A stretch of 64,000 bases of DNA from Lonicera japonica. Its lineage: Eukaryota; Streptophyta; Magnoliopsida; Dipsacales; Caprifoliaceae. The stretch's first letter is position 1, and the number at the start of each line of letters is the position of its first letter. The notes under the pieces were generated by a model. The model searched no databases. It saw only the letters and a program-made list of their open reading frames with translations, and was not told the origin of the DNA. The stretch covers positions 8,754,394-8,818,393 of the forward strand of contig CM038470.1 in the NCBI GenBank assembly GCA_021464415.1. Reading direction: 5' to 3'. A program made the translations under genes and the position numbers. Of the stretch, positions 12,031 through 22,790 are shown piece after piece.

Positions 12031-12975
12031 GTTTGCAAATCAAGATGGTAACCTGCAAATGAGAACTGCCATTAAGTAGGAGTGCTTGCAAGGCAAAAGT
12101 TTAAACAAGAAGAATAAGAACAGATAAATGCATCTATATATATAATACTTCTCTAGAGAGGAGTGTCCTCTCTTAAAGAAAACGAACCTTCATCTATAGG
12201 GGGTAAGTAAATTAATGAATTTTTTGACAAAATTTGGTGGAGACAATGTCCATGATGAATTTATTATTTCAACAAAATTGCATAACGAATTCAATCTAGA
12301 AAATGTAATGAAAATTGATACATACATGCACTTTTGACCGTCGAAATTTTCTATGATCACTGCACCCACTTCTAGATTGAATTTTATAATTATATTTAGT
12401 GTATATGATCTATACTCACTATAGATATAACCTCCACAAATGTTCATCAAAAAATTCATCAATTACATCTCCAAACAGACAATCCTTAAGAGAGGGACTT
12501 ATAGTCATTTATAATATTATTATAATTGGAAAGCCTTCCCTTCCCAGCGGAAAAGACCTTCAGAATCAAGTAAAAGACACAAGGCTGATCTAGTACACCC
12601 ACAAATAATCAGAAGTACCAAAGTATGCAAGTATAAATAATTTTCTATATTCAACTCGAGAAAGACTTCACATAACTACGCCGTGCTGAAGAGAATACTA
12701 GAGCTGCGGACTATCCACTTCCTTCATTTTATTAGTAGATGAACTCACAGAATTGAAACTGTATTACCATGCTGGCAGGCTTACAAGTCCCAAGAATCAT
12801 AGAAATTCCTCTACAGCTACCAAATTGTAAAGCAACACCACCCAAAAGTATTATATATAAAATAAAATATATGAAAATTAAATTGCACTCGACGTAACTG
12901 AAATAGTGAAAATGGTTCTGTAAATAACGAAATTGCAAGCATAATAAATTGAAAGGTGATGATCCTATAGCTAAC

Positions 12976-13085
12976 CTGTGAAATTAAGGTGCGCAGAAGT
13001 ACTAAAGCTTGACCTCCGTCGTTCCCCTGCTAATGTATGAGTCGGAGAAGCAATGAGAATGAAAAATCGTTGCACTTAAGAAAAA
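12976..13085 (-). other. 5' UTR leader exon of the intact carrier gene
   Basis: On the minus strand the sequence reads ...AATTTCACAG followed by GTTAGC, a splice donor at 12975. The matching acceptor (TTTGCAG) is at 12053, leaving 22 nt of leader before the ATG. The duplicate gene has the same arrangement. The upstream end is estimated from the TATA box. Confidence 0.6.
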
Positions 13086-13110
13086 TAATTGAACTTAAAA
13101 CATTATCAGG

Positions 13111-13120
13111 CTCTTATAAA
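13111..13120 (-). promoter_or_regulatory. TATA box of the intact carrier gene
   Basis: TTTATAAGAG on the minus strand, about 30 bp before the inferred leader exon start. A matching TTATAAAA box occurs at 26611-26620 in the duplicate. Confidence 0.45.
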
Positions 13121-13139
13121 AGTCAAATAATTTAATGCC

Positions 13140-14421
13140 ACTTATATTTTCCTCCCCTCCCCTCCCCTCCCGTAATATATAATATTATGTTTTTGAAAAA
13201 AAATAAAGAAAAAATAAAATAAAATAAATAAATAAATAAAACATGCCAGATAGTGGTTCCCGGCCACTTCATAGACCATTGACCATTGACCATTTCAATT
13301 AAACCTTTGGACCAAAATGAAATTTACAAGTGTAGCTTTTGGTTAGGGAAGAAAAATCAGCCAAATTTCCGACTCCATAGAACATTCCAATTCAACCATT
13401 GCACCCAAATGAATGAATTTCATTATAAGCATAGGTAAGTTTACAATTCAAATTCAACCACCGCCAAAATAGTGGTCCCCCACTTCATATACAATTCAAA
13501 TTCAACCACTGGTTAGGGAAGAAAAATAAAATTAAACCTTTGGACCAAAATGAAATTTAAAAGCAGTAGCTTTTGGTTAGGGAAGAAAAATCATACCAAA
13601 TGGAACATTCCAATTCAACCATAGGACCCAAATGAATTTCATTATATGCATAGGCAAGTATACAATTCAAATTCAACCACTGCCAAAATAAATCCATCTT
13701 GTCCAAAAATTAAAATCAAATGTATCATTGTATTGAAGAAATTCTTATTGTGCGTTCATATACAATAATCCCACATCCACATGGTTCAATGCCTCACTGC
13801 CCCTGAAAACAATTTTCAACACAATGTCTTTTTGTAGATGACCAAACAATGGAATTTAATTTTTTGATTGCAAATATACGTCAAAAAAATCAAACCTTCC
13901 TTTTCACTTGGAAGGTAGATTGATTATTTTGCAAGAACTAAAAGAAAGAAGTTAACCAAAATGAATCAAGAGGACTTTCTCCTCACTAGAAAGGCATAGC
14001 GTTAAGTGCCGTTCCTAGCTTGAAAGATTTAAAAGCACCTTTTCCATATTATGTAGCCACTGTTACCAGTACTGCTCACATTCTCAATTCAGGTTTAGCA
14101 AATCTACCTGAACAACCTACTCCTAATTTTTCATTTTCTTTTTCCTTTTGGAAAATTAATTCTCTTAAAAAAAATCGAGTATCAAAAATATTTATTTGTT
14201 TGGATGTAAAACTTGATTCATAAATTAAAAATTGCAAAAAGATGTTACTCTTTTTTTAAAAATAAAAATAAAAATTCTTTAGTTAAATGATAAATGTGGT
14301 GCACATGTTTTAATTTAATCTAGTAGATTAACGGCGGATTTGGATATAAAGATTCCTAGGCAATTGATAAAGGACCGATTGACACAAAATTGAGTGGCTA
14401 AATTGATACATGGGCCCTAGT
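13140..14421. repeat. Intergenic repeat cluster with 233-bp direct duplication
   Basis: No gene. A segment beginning TTAAACCTTTGGACCAAAAT occurs at 13299 and again at 13532 (period 233 bp, second copy about 160 bp long). The following stretch 13690-13830 is related to 33360-33510 (shared ATACAATAAT..CCACATCCAC-like and GAAAACAATTTTCAA words). CTCCC and AATA low-complexity runs lie at 13150-13242. Confidence 0.6.
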
Positions 14422-14937
14422 CTGAGTGCCATGGTTCAAAGTATCGACTGAAATCGATTCGAGATGGTCGATACCGAGTTAGAATAGGGGGTGCCAAACC
14501 GCTATTATGATCCGGTATGATTAAAATCGCGGTATTTCGAAATATCATCGATATTTTATCAAAATCACACCGAATCATTGATATTTCACCGATATTTCGC
14601 CAATATTTCACTCCGTATTGAATAATTGAATAAAGTAACTAAAGTTTAAAAAAAAAGTTACTCCATGTTGGACTTTAGATACTTGAATTGTAAATTGATA
14701 TTTATTGGAAAAAAAATGTTGATTTGTTCCAAAATAATTTGTTAATCTTTGTTTAATTAAATTAGCAACTATTAAAAAAATATTGATTTGTTCAATTGTT
14801 CTAAAGTAATTTATTAATATTTACTTAATTAAATTGGTTTAATCCTAAAAAAGAGAAGATTAGAAGAAGGAAGAAAGGAAAGAAGAAAAAGAAACGGAAA
14901 ATAAGCAAGAAAAAAAATAACATAAAAGAAGCGTAAG

Positions 14938-15468
14938 CATCTAGCAGATTTGACTAGGTTCTCTAGTTATGATGAGTATTCTAATGATTATGATTCTCAT
15001 TCACAAAGCTATCGGCGCATTAATGATCAATTGTAGAGCTTAAACTTAAAGCCAACATTATTACGGTGGACATGAATATGACTATGATTATGATAGTCGT
15101 AGACATAGCATTTTCGGAGGCGGAATATCTAGTTATGATTTTGGCACTGGTTATGGAGATTCTGCACAAAATTATGCTAGTAATGGGGGATCAAATAATA
15201 ATAGTGTTGCTTGTGCTGGTTATTATGGAAGTGATCATGTAACGTATCGTGATAGATTTTCAAGTAATAGCGATTATCGGGAATTTGGGTACTATCATCA
15301 CCATGGCTAAACAAATTTCCCTAATTATGGGTCATCTAGTCATTCATCTCATCCTTACCCCACAAGTGCTAATTCCCAACCTCCTTTATATCTTTATTCC
15401 TCATCACTGAAGTTCTTGAATAATGATGATAATTATAATCAATATCATTATTCTAGGCTTGATTGAAC
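14938..15468 (+). pseudogene. hAT transposase C-terminal tail remnant (copy A)
   Basis: Translates to the same tyrosine/glycine/serine/histidine-rich tail found in copies B and C (YDYDSRRH, SHSSHP, PYPTSANSQPPLY). In-frame stops (near 15034 and 15307) and the lack of any upstream catalytic part show that it is dead. Confidence 0.65.
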
Positions 15469-15748
15469 TTATATTTAAAATATTTGTATTTTATAAGATT
15501 GTATTGTTATATATTTATTGAGTTATGATGTAATATTTTATTACCAAGTGCGATATATGATTGTATGTTGATGTAGGATATGTAATTTGTACTAGATAAT
15601 GATATTATGATTATTTAATTGATCCATCTTATTAATCTCATACTTTTGAATTTTTTCATAATTTTTTGGGCATTTTAAATAATAAATCGGTCCATATCAC
15701 CAAAACCAAAATCGATACCGATATTCGAGTTGAAAATTGAGTGCTCAT

Positions 15749-17913
15749 CATGGTTCAAAGTCGCGGTTTCGGTGCGCAACTCGGACACTCAATTTTTAAC
15801 TCGGATATCGATATCGGTTTCGGCGATATGGACCGATTTATTATTTAAAAAGCCCAAAAAATTACAAAAAAAATATAATTTTTTTTAAAGTATAAGATTA
15901 ATAAGATGGATCAATTAGATAAGCATAATAACATTATCTAATACAAATTACATATCTTATATCAAAATACCATCATCTGTCGCACTTGATAATATAATAT
16001 TACATCATAATTTAATAAATATATAACAATACAATCTTATAAAGTACAAATATCTTAAATATAAGTTCAATTTGGCCTAGAATAATGATATAAATTATAA
16101 TTATCATAATTACTCAAGAACTGTAGTGATGAGGAATGAGGATATAAAGGAGGTTGTGAATTAACACTTGTGGGATAAGGATGAGATAAATGGCTAGATG
16201 ACCCATAGGGATGAGATGAATGGCTATATGATCCATAATCAAGAAAATTTGGTTGACCGTCATGATGATAATACCCAAATCCCCGATAATCATTGCTACT
16301 TGAAGATCCATCATGATACGTTCCACGACCACTTTCATAATAACCACCACGAGCAGTAATAGTATTATTTGATCCCCCACTACTAGCATAATTTTGTGCA
16401 GAACCTCCATAAGCAATGCCAAAACCATAACTAGATATTCCACCTCCGGATATGCTATGTCTACGACTATCATAATCATAGTCGTATCCATGTCCACCGT
16501 AATAGTGTTGACCTAAGTTCAAGTTCTGTAGTTGATCATCAATGCGACGATAGCTTTGTGAATGATGATCATAGCCACTAGAATACTCATCATAACTAGG
16601 AAACCTAGTTAAATCTGCTAGATGCCTACGCTGCTCACTTATTCCAGATCGATATCCGTGATCTGTGTCTTGTGTGACATAATAATTATCATCTCCACGC
16701 TATGACATAACACCATCATGTTGGTTATCAGTATCAGGATTGTAAGCACCACCTCTACTACCACTATTAGTACCTTGTATAGCACCACTACCTAGCCCAC
16801 CTCCATTATCATTATTAGCATCATCATCCCCTCCGTCGTCATCATCGTCATCACTTAAGAAAACGGTAAATTTTTTAGGTTGCTTACGACGGAGACCACC
16901 CTCCATCTTTTCTTCGCTCTTTTTAATACCCTCATCCAACCATGCTAAATCATCAGATTCTAAAACTCCTACCTCATTCTCCCTTACCCACTCATCCAAT
17001 ATATCACCATCATCAAATATATTTTTTAGGTCGACTGGGTTATAATAATCGTCTGCATCACTCATGTACATCAAATTTTTAACTTTAAGGCGCATATTAT
17101 AGTGCGCATACACTAGTTTATGCAACTTTGTCATTGCTAATCGATTACGAAGTTTTGCATGGATTATTGACCACGTGTTCCAATTTCTTGCACAACGAGA
17201 AGATGAACATGTTTGACTTAGGATTCTTATGGCAATGCGCCTGAGGTTAGGAGCCGATTCACCATAGTTATACCACTACTCAGCTACATAAAAAAAAATA
17301 TAAGTAAAAAAAAATATATTAGTATTACTATTATCACATTGCATATGCTAATAATATTATGTTTAATTTAAAAAGATAATTTAGATAATTTAAAAAGATA
17401 TTATGTTTGACTTAGGATTTTTTTGCTTTTTTTCTTTTCTTTCTTCTTTTGTTTTATTTTTTTTCTTTTCCGTTTATTTTTCTTGTTTCTTTACTTCCTT
17501 TTTATCATCTTTTCTTTTTTAGGATTAAGGTCATTAAGCCTATTTAATTAAATAAAAATTAACAAATTACTTTGGAACAATTGAACAAATTAACATTTTT
17601 TTAATAGTTATCAATTTAATTAAATAAAGATTAACAAATTATTTTGGAACAATATCAGCATTTTCTTTTCAAACATGGAGTAACCCTTTTTTTTTCAAAC
17701 TTTAGTCACTTTATTCAATTATTCAATATTAGTGAAATATCGGCGAAATATCGGTGAAATATCAACAACTCGGCGTGATTTCGGTAAAATATCGATGATA
17801 TTTCGAAATACTGCGATTTTAATCGTATCGGGTCATAATAACGGTTCAGCACCCCCTATTTTAACTCGGTATCGGCCATCTCGGATCGGTTTCGGCCGAT
17901 ACTTTGAACCATG
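15749..17913 (-). mobile_element. Non-autonomous hAT-like element, copy B, nested in copy A
   Basis: 2165 bp, ends CATGGTTCAAAG and CTTTGAACCATG, flanked by perfect 8-bp duplications GTGCTCAT (15741-15748 and 17914-17921). The 8-bp duplication and the encoded dimerisation domain identify the hAT superfamily. Minus orientation is set by the coding remnant at 16067-17280. It lies inside copy A close to A's right end. Confidence 0.88.
16067..17280 (-). pseudogene. hAT transposase last-exon fragment with YGSH-rich tail
   Basis: Last-exon fragment of a hAT transposase. It begins after a splice-acceptor-like TATGTAG near 17281 and reads through the hAT dimerisation motif (APNLRRIAIRILSQT, then CARNWNTWSIIHAKLRNRL, then LVYAHYNMRL), an acidic stretch (DDDDDDGGDD), and a long low-complexity tail rich in Tyr, Gly, Ser and His ending YHYSRPN. 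Only one in-frame stop (TAG at 16700-16702) breaks about 405 codons. The DDE catalytic half is absent, so this copy could only have moved in trans. The low-complexity tail is unusual for hAT proteins as I know them. Confidence 0.8.
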
Positions 17914-17961
17914 GTGCTCATGTTAGCCTCTGAAACCGCGACTTTAAATCATGGTGAGTGC

Positions 17962-19370
17962 CATGGTTCAAAGTATCGGCCGAAACCGATCCGAGATGGC
18001 TGATACCGAGTTAGAATAGAGGGTGCCGAACCGCTATTATGACCCGATACGATTAAAATCGAGGTATTTCGAAATATCATCGATATTTTACCGAAATCAG
18101 GCCGAGTTGCCGATATTTCACCAATATTTCACTGATATTGAATAATTGAATAAAGTGACTAAAGTTTAAAAAAAAAAAGGTTACTCATGTTGGACTTTAG
18201 ATACTTGAATTGTAAATTGATATTTTTGAAAAAAAAATGCTGATATTGTTCCAAAATAATTTGTTAATCTTTATTTAATTAAATTGATAACTATTAAAAA
18301 AATGTTAATTTGTTCAATTGTTGCAAAGTAATTTATTAATTTTTATTTAATTAAATAGGCTTAATGACCTTAATCCTAAAAAAGAAAAGATGATAAGAAG
18401 GAAGAAAAGAAACAAGAAAAATAAACGGAAAAGAAAAAAAAATAAAACAAAAGAAGAAAGAAAAGAAAAAAGCAAAAGAATGAAGAAAAGACACCAATAT
18501 GCGCTTTAAAGTTAGAAAAAAGCAAAAAAATGAAGAAAGGACACCAATGGTTGTGAAAGAAATTGGAGCACATGGTCAATAATCCATGCAAAACTTCGTA
18601 ATCGATTAGCAATGACAAAGTTGCATAAACTAGTATATGCGCACTATAATATGCGCTTTAAAGTTAGAAATTTGATATACATGAGTGATGCAGACGATTA
18701 TTATAACCCAATCGACCTAAAAAATATATTTGATGATGGTGATATATTGGATGAGTGGGTAAGGGAGAATGAGGTATGTGTTTTATGGAAGTGGTCGTAG
18801 AACGTATCATGATGGATCTTCAAGTAGCAACGATTATCAGGGATTTGGGTACTATCATCATGACGGTCAACCAAATTTTCCTGATTATGGATCATCTAGT
18901 CATTCATCTCATCCCTATGAGTCATCTAGCCATTCATCTCATCCTTACCCCACAAGTGCTAATTTTCAACCTCCTTTATATCCTCATTCCTCATCACTAG
19001 AGTTCTTGAGTAATGATGATAATTATAATTTATATCATTATTCTAGGCCTAATTAAACTTATATTTAAGATATTTGTACTTTATAAGATTGTATTGCCAT
19101 ATATTTATTGAATTATGATGTAATATTATATTATCAAATGCGACAGATGATGATATTTTGATGTAAGATATGTAATTTGTATTAGATAATATTATTATGA
19201 TTATCTAATTGATCCATCTTATTAATCTTATATTTTAAAAAAAAATTGTAATTTTTTGGGGTTTTTAAATAATAAATCGGTCTATATCGCCGAAATCGAT
19301 ACCAATACCGATATCCGAGTTGAAAATTGAGTGCTCGAGTTGCGCACCGAAACCGTGACTTTGAACCATG
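17962..19370 (+). mobile_element. Non-autonomous hAT-like element, copy C, in tandem with A
   Basis: 1409 bp with ends CATGGTTCAAAGTATCGG and GACTTTGAACCATG. Flanks are perfect GTGAGTGC duplications at 17954-17961 and 19371-19378. The left duplication is shared with copy A, so A and C were inserted into the same 8-bp target. Confidence 0.85.
18560..19054 (+). pseudogene. hAT transposase remnant with internal deletion (copy C)
   Basis: Carries the dimerisation segment (NWSTWSIIHAKLRNRLAMTK, then VYAHYNMRFK) up to VRENEV, then jumps directly, out of frame, into the Tyr/Ser/His-rich tail (RTYHDGSSSSNDYQGF to YHYSRPN). Compared with copy B, the acidic and Gly-rich middle is deleted. Confidence 0.7.
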
Positions 19371-19378
19371 GTGAGTGC

Positions 19379-19874
19379 TAATAGTTTCGGTGTTAAAAAG
19401 TCCAATGTGCAGCTAGGGAGAATAACGGTGAACGTTTTTGGGTCTAGAATCACAACTTTCTACTTTAGGCATAATTGGAAATATGTGCTTGAAAGAATTA
19501 ATGAAAAATATTATAAATGTATCCGGAAAATTTTGAAATTGGATTTTATGTAGAGTGGTCAAATATTACTTGCATACTAGAGAGCTGGTGCTTGTTTTGC
19601 TGGTTAAATATTTATATACGGTTCATTAGATCTAATAATATTTGTCCAAAATTTTACCAAATAAAAAATTAAAAATTGCAAATCCTCTTAAGGACAAGAA
19701 ACATCCATCAATTTTACATCTGAGGCCATCGGCCATCTTAAATGATATTTTTTATAAATTCATTTATATCTTACTTGTTTTTGTGCACATGCATTACGCA
19801 TGATTTTTGTACTTGACAAATGTCATTAAGTCCATTAATAAATACGTATACTGAAAATTGAATAATTAGTATGA

Positions 19875-19956
<82 letters not shown>

Positions 19957-21116
19957 TATAAACAAAACATAGTATCAAGTATAAAATTCAATTCATAATT
20001 ATAAGAAAATCAGAAAATTTTGTCGCCTTTAATTTTTTTAGTGCATAGATAGCCAAGCAGACTCTTAATCGAATATATTTTTACTAAGTTTTTAGAATTG
20101 GTAGATTAATATAAATTTGATTTATTGTAATGTTAAAAGTAATCTAGTAAAATAGAGTTTAACATACATACTTTTATGGTGAGCTTTGGAATGAAATTCT
20201 AATTCACGCTAAAAGTTTTGTAATTTTAATATGATCTATTAAATAACCTCCTTCTTGAGAAGTTTGTTATGAAGTTAATAATTTTTTTATAGAAAACACC
20301 TAATTCAACACAAACTCTAAATTGTTTAATTATTTTAGCCAATAAAATAGAGTTTGAATTTATTTAGAATAATAATACTAATATAAAAATATATGTAGTT
20401 AAACACTTTGTACTATTTTCTTTAATGTAAATCTAGCTTAAAATTTTTATTTAATTATTTTTAACCAAATAAAGTAGAATTTAAATTTATTTGAAATACT
20501 AAAACTAATATAAAAATTAATATATTGAGTTATGCTATTTTATTTAATATAAATCTTAAAATCATTTGTTTAAAATTGAGGGGCATATTTGTCTTCACAA
20601 AAAATAAAAAAAACACTTAAAGTTATTCGTACTTTTATATATAGTATAGAGCATAGATATAGATGTGTCATTTCTATATCTATTTAGCAACATAATTGTG
20701 TACAAAGAAAAATCTCAAATAAAACTTCTCCAATGATATTATTTCTATTTCACTTTTCAATCTTACTTTGTGTCATGTCACATTAAAAATTTATATTACC
20801 ATTTCTTCATGCTTATAAAAATACTCTCTCATATAAAAATAACTATAAAAATGATAATTAAAGTATTTTCTTTTATCTTTTTTTAATATAAAAATTTACT
20901 TAAATAAAAATGATCATCGAACACGGTGATAAAGATATCATTAACTAGTGAGCAAAAAGCAGATCAGTTTGACCCAGTTTCATTTAATGGGCAATCAAAA
21001 CAAATCAAACACAACTATAATAAGTTGGCGGCGCTTTTTACAAGAATTTCCCATGAGAGAGTTAAATATAAAACTAATGGACATCTGGCACTCCCAGAGT
21101 TCGAACATAATTAATG
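19379..21116. other. Intergenic, no gene
   Basis: AT-rich DNA with no supported gene. It holds the long AAT microsatellite described separately. ORFs in this stretch are short and without recognisable motifs. Confidence 0.5.
19875..19956. repeat. (AAT)n microsatellite, about 27 units
   Basis: Uninterrupted AAT repeat of roughly 82 bp. The poly-tyrosine ORF on the other strand is an artefact of it. Confidence 0.95.
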
Positions 21117-21222
21117 TAATAAATTGAGTGGTGGAGTGGTGGAGTGTTAAGAAGAGTGAAAATGTACCTATAGAGTGTTAGAGAGATATGGAGTGTTAGT
21201 GAGTTAAATGGTGTGTGTCAAT
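21117..21222. repeat. Extra copy of the right arm of the 1.1 kb TIR element
   Basis: Nearly identical to 22210-22307: both read GAGTGGTGGAGTGGTGGAGT, GTGAAAATGTACCTAT, AGTGTTAGAGAGATATGGAG and GGTGTGTGTCAAT. It abuts the left end of the complete element, pointing to a tandem or nested insertion of the same family. Confidence 0.8.
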
Positions 21223-21358
21223 GGGGGCTGCTATTGACACACTCCACTTTACTCTGTAACACACATTTAAAAAAAAAAGCCTAACTATTCTATGGACACA
21301 CACCATTTTTTTTATTTTTAATTAGTAATTAAAACATTAAACACTCCTTTAAACAACT

Positions 21359-21515
21359 TCATCATCATCATCATCATCATCACCACCACCACCATTGCCG
21401 CCTCTTCTTCTTCTTCTTCTTCTTCTTCTTCTTCTTCTTCTTCTTCATCATCATCATCATCATCATCATCACCACCACCACCACCACCATTGCCGCCACC
21501 ACCATTGCCGCCACC
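21359..21515. repeat. Compound (ATC)n/(CTT)n/(ACC)n microsatellite
   Basis: Runs of ATC, CTT, ATC again and ACC/GCC trinucleotides. The Leu/His-rich ORF on one strand and the Asp/Glu/Gly-rich ORF on the other are by-products of the repeat, not genes. Confidence 0.95.
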
Positions 21516-21682
21516 ACCTCCATCATTGTTGCTCCTACCACCATCCAAATCATCATTCATCTCCAAAAGAAGTAGGATACTTATATTCTTGTTATTCCTT
21601 TATGTTTCCTTTCATTTATAAATCATTGGATACAAAAGAACGCAAAAAAAATAAAAAAACAGAAATAAAACACGAAGAATGT

Positions 21683-21860
21683 TTACTCGGTCCTTAGGAA
21701 TCGAGTGTTGTACATCTTACTCGATCCTAAGGAACCGAGTTAGGCTTTGGGTTATTTTTTCAATTCCACTCGGTTCCTTAGGACCGAGTGACTAGTGCTT
21801 TACTCGGTTCCTTTCGGCCGAGTATGATGAACAACACTCGGTTCCTAAGAACCGAGTAAA
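21683..21860. repeat. ACTCGGTTCCTNAGGAACCGAGT hairpin cluster
   Basis: Four palindromes of the form ACTCGGTTCC..GGACCGAGT lie in tandem: near 21684, 21719, 21768 and 21802-21860. Similar half-sites occur in the MITE at 7931-8184 and in the palindrome at 45846-45944. Confidence 0.8.
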
Positions 21861-22317
21861 CCTTCATCCATGGCAGAATTTTCTTTTGATATGGTGTGTG
21901 CACCGATTAAACTTTTTTTAACCAATAACGAAAAAGTTGAAGAGAAAAAGAGTGGAACGACTAGATTGTTAAAAAAAAGTTAGTAGACCAAGATTGAAGA
22001 TGAGATTTGTAGAGTGAGTGGTGTGATTTGTTTTTTTGAATTTTAGAGAGAATGGAATGCTTAATTCCAACCAGAATTTCAAAAAAATGCTAAATGAAAA
22101 TGTGTTGATTTTTGAAAAAAGGAGATTGAAGATGAAGGAGAGTGGAGTGGTAGAGAGTAAGAGTGGAGTGTTTTTTAGATTAATGTTAATTAATCTTAAA
22201 ATTAAATATGGAGTGGTGGAGTGGTGGAGTGTTAGGAAGAGTGAAAATGTACCTATGGAGTGTTAGAGAGATATGGAGTGTTAGTGAGTTAAATGGTGTG
22301 TGTCAATAGTAGCCCCC

Positions 22318-22790
22318 TAAATTAAATCTCAAAATACAAAGTAGGTTGCATTTTTACCTATTGATTTAGTTTAAAATTAGTATTTATTATCCATTTAAAA
22401 CCGCGGGAGTCCAAAGGAGCACAATTTTTCCGCACTCTCGGTACACTTCTAAAGGTTAATTTGACACAGCTTAAACTGGACCTCGTAAATACCCAAGAGG
22501 GAATTAAAAAAAAACAGTGAAATGAAATATGTAAAACAAACACATTCCGAGTAATCCACTTCTTAATTATTGTCTAAAGCTGCTCAAGCACATGTAGCAT
22601 CAACTGGAAATTCAAGTATGTAACTAGTTCCGGTCATGTATATCATAAACCCTAAAAACCCCAAGACGAGAGACAATAAAAAACACACCATAGTTATCAA
22701 AGTTAACACCATAGAGAACGGAGACCGTCTGCATAAATCCTAATGCATTCAACAATACCTCAAATCTTCGTCATTATCCAGGTTGTGGTA
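22318..22790. other. Intergenic and 3' flank of the broken carrier copy
   Basis: No gene. From about 22570 the sequence is recognisably related to 8520-8640 past the intact carrier gene (shared AGCATCAACTGRAAATTCAA), showing that the duplicated block extends beyond the coding region. Confidence 0.6.

Larger units (their letters stand above)
14430..17953 (+). mobile_element. Non-autonomous hAT-like element, copy A (interrupted by copy B)
   Basis: The termini are CATGGTTCAAAGTATCG on the left and a degenerate GACTTTAAATCATG on the right. The 8-bp flanks are CTGAGTGC (14422-14429) and GTGAGTGC (17954-17961), differing by one base. Without the nested copy B it is about 1.35 kb. The interior keeps only the tail-coding part of a hAT transposase. 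Confidence 0.75.
21223..22317. mobile_element. TIR DNA element (GGGGGCTRCTATTGACACAC), 1.1 kb
   Basis: The left end GGGGGCTGCTATTGACACAC at 21223 is mirrored by GTGTGTCAATAGTAGCCCCC ending at 22317. The interior has no transposase; it contains a compound microsatellite and a set of ACTCGG palindromes. The superfamily is uncertain because no clean target duplication was identified. Confidence 0.7.

Noticed and set aside
19771..19965. Poly-tyrosine ORF
   Set aside because: Translation of the (AAT)n microsatellite.
21318..21697. Leu/His-rich and Asp/Glu/Gly-rich ORFs
   Set aside because: Direct translations of a trinucleotide microsatellite.
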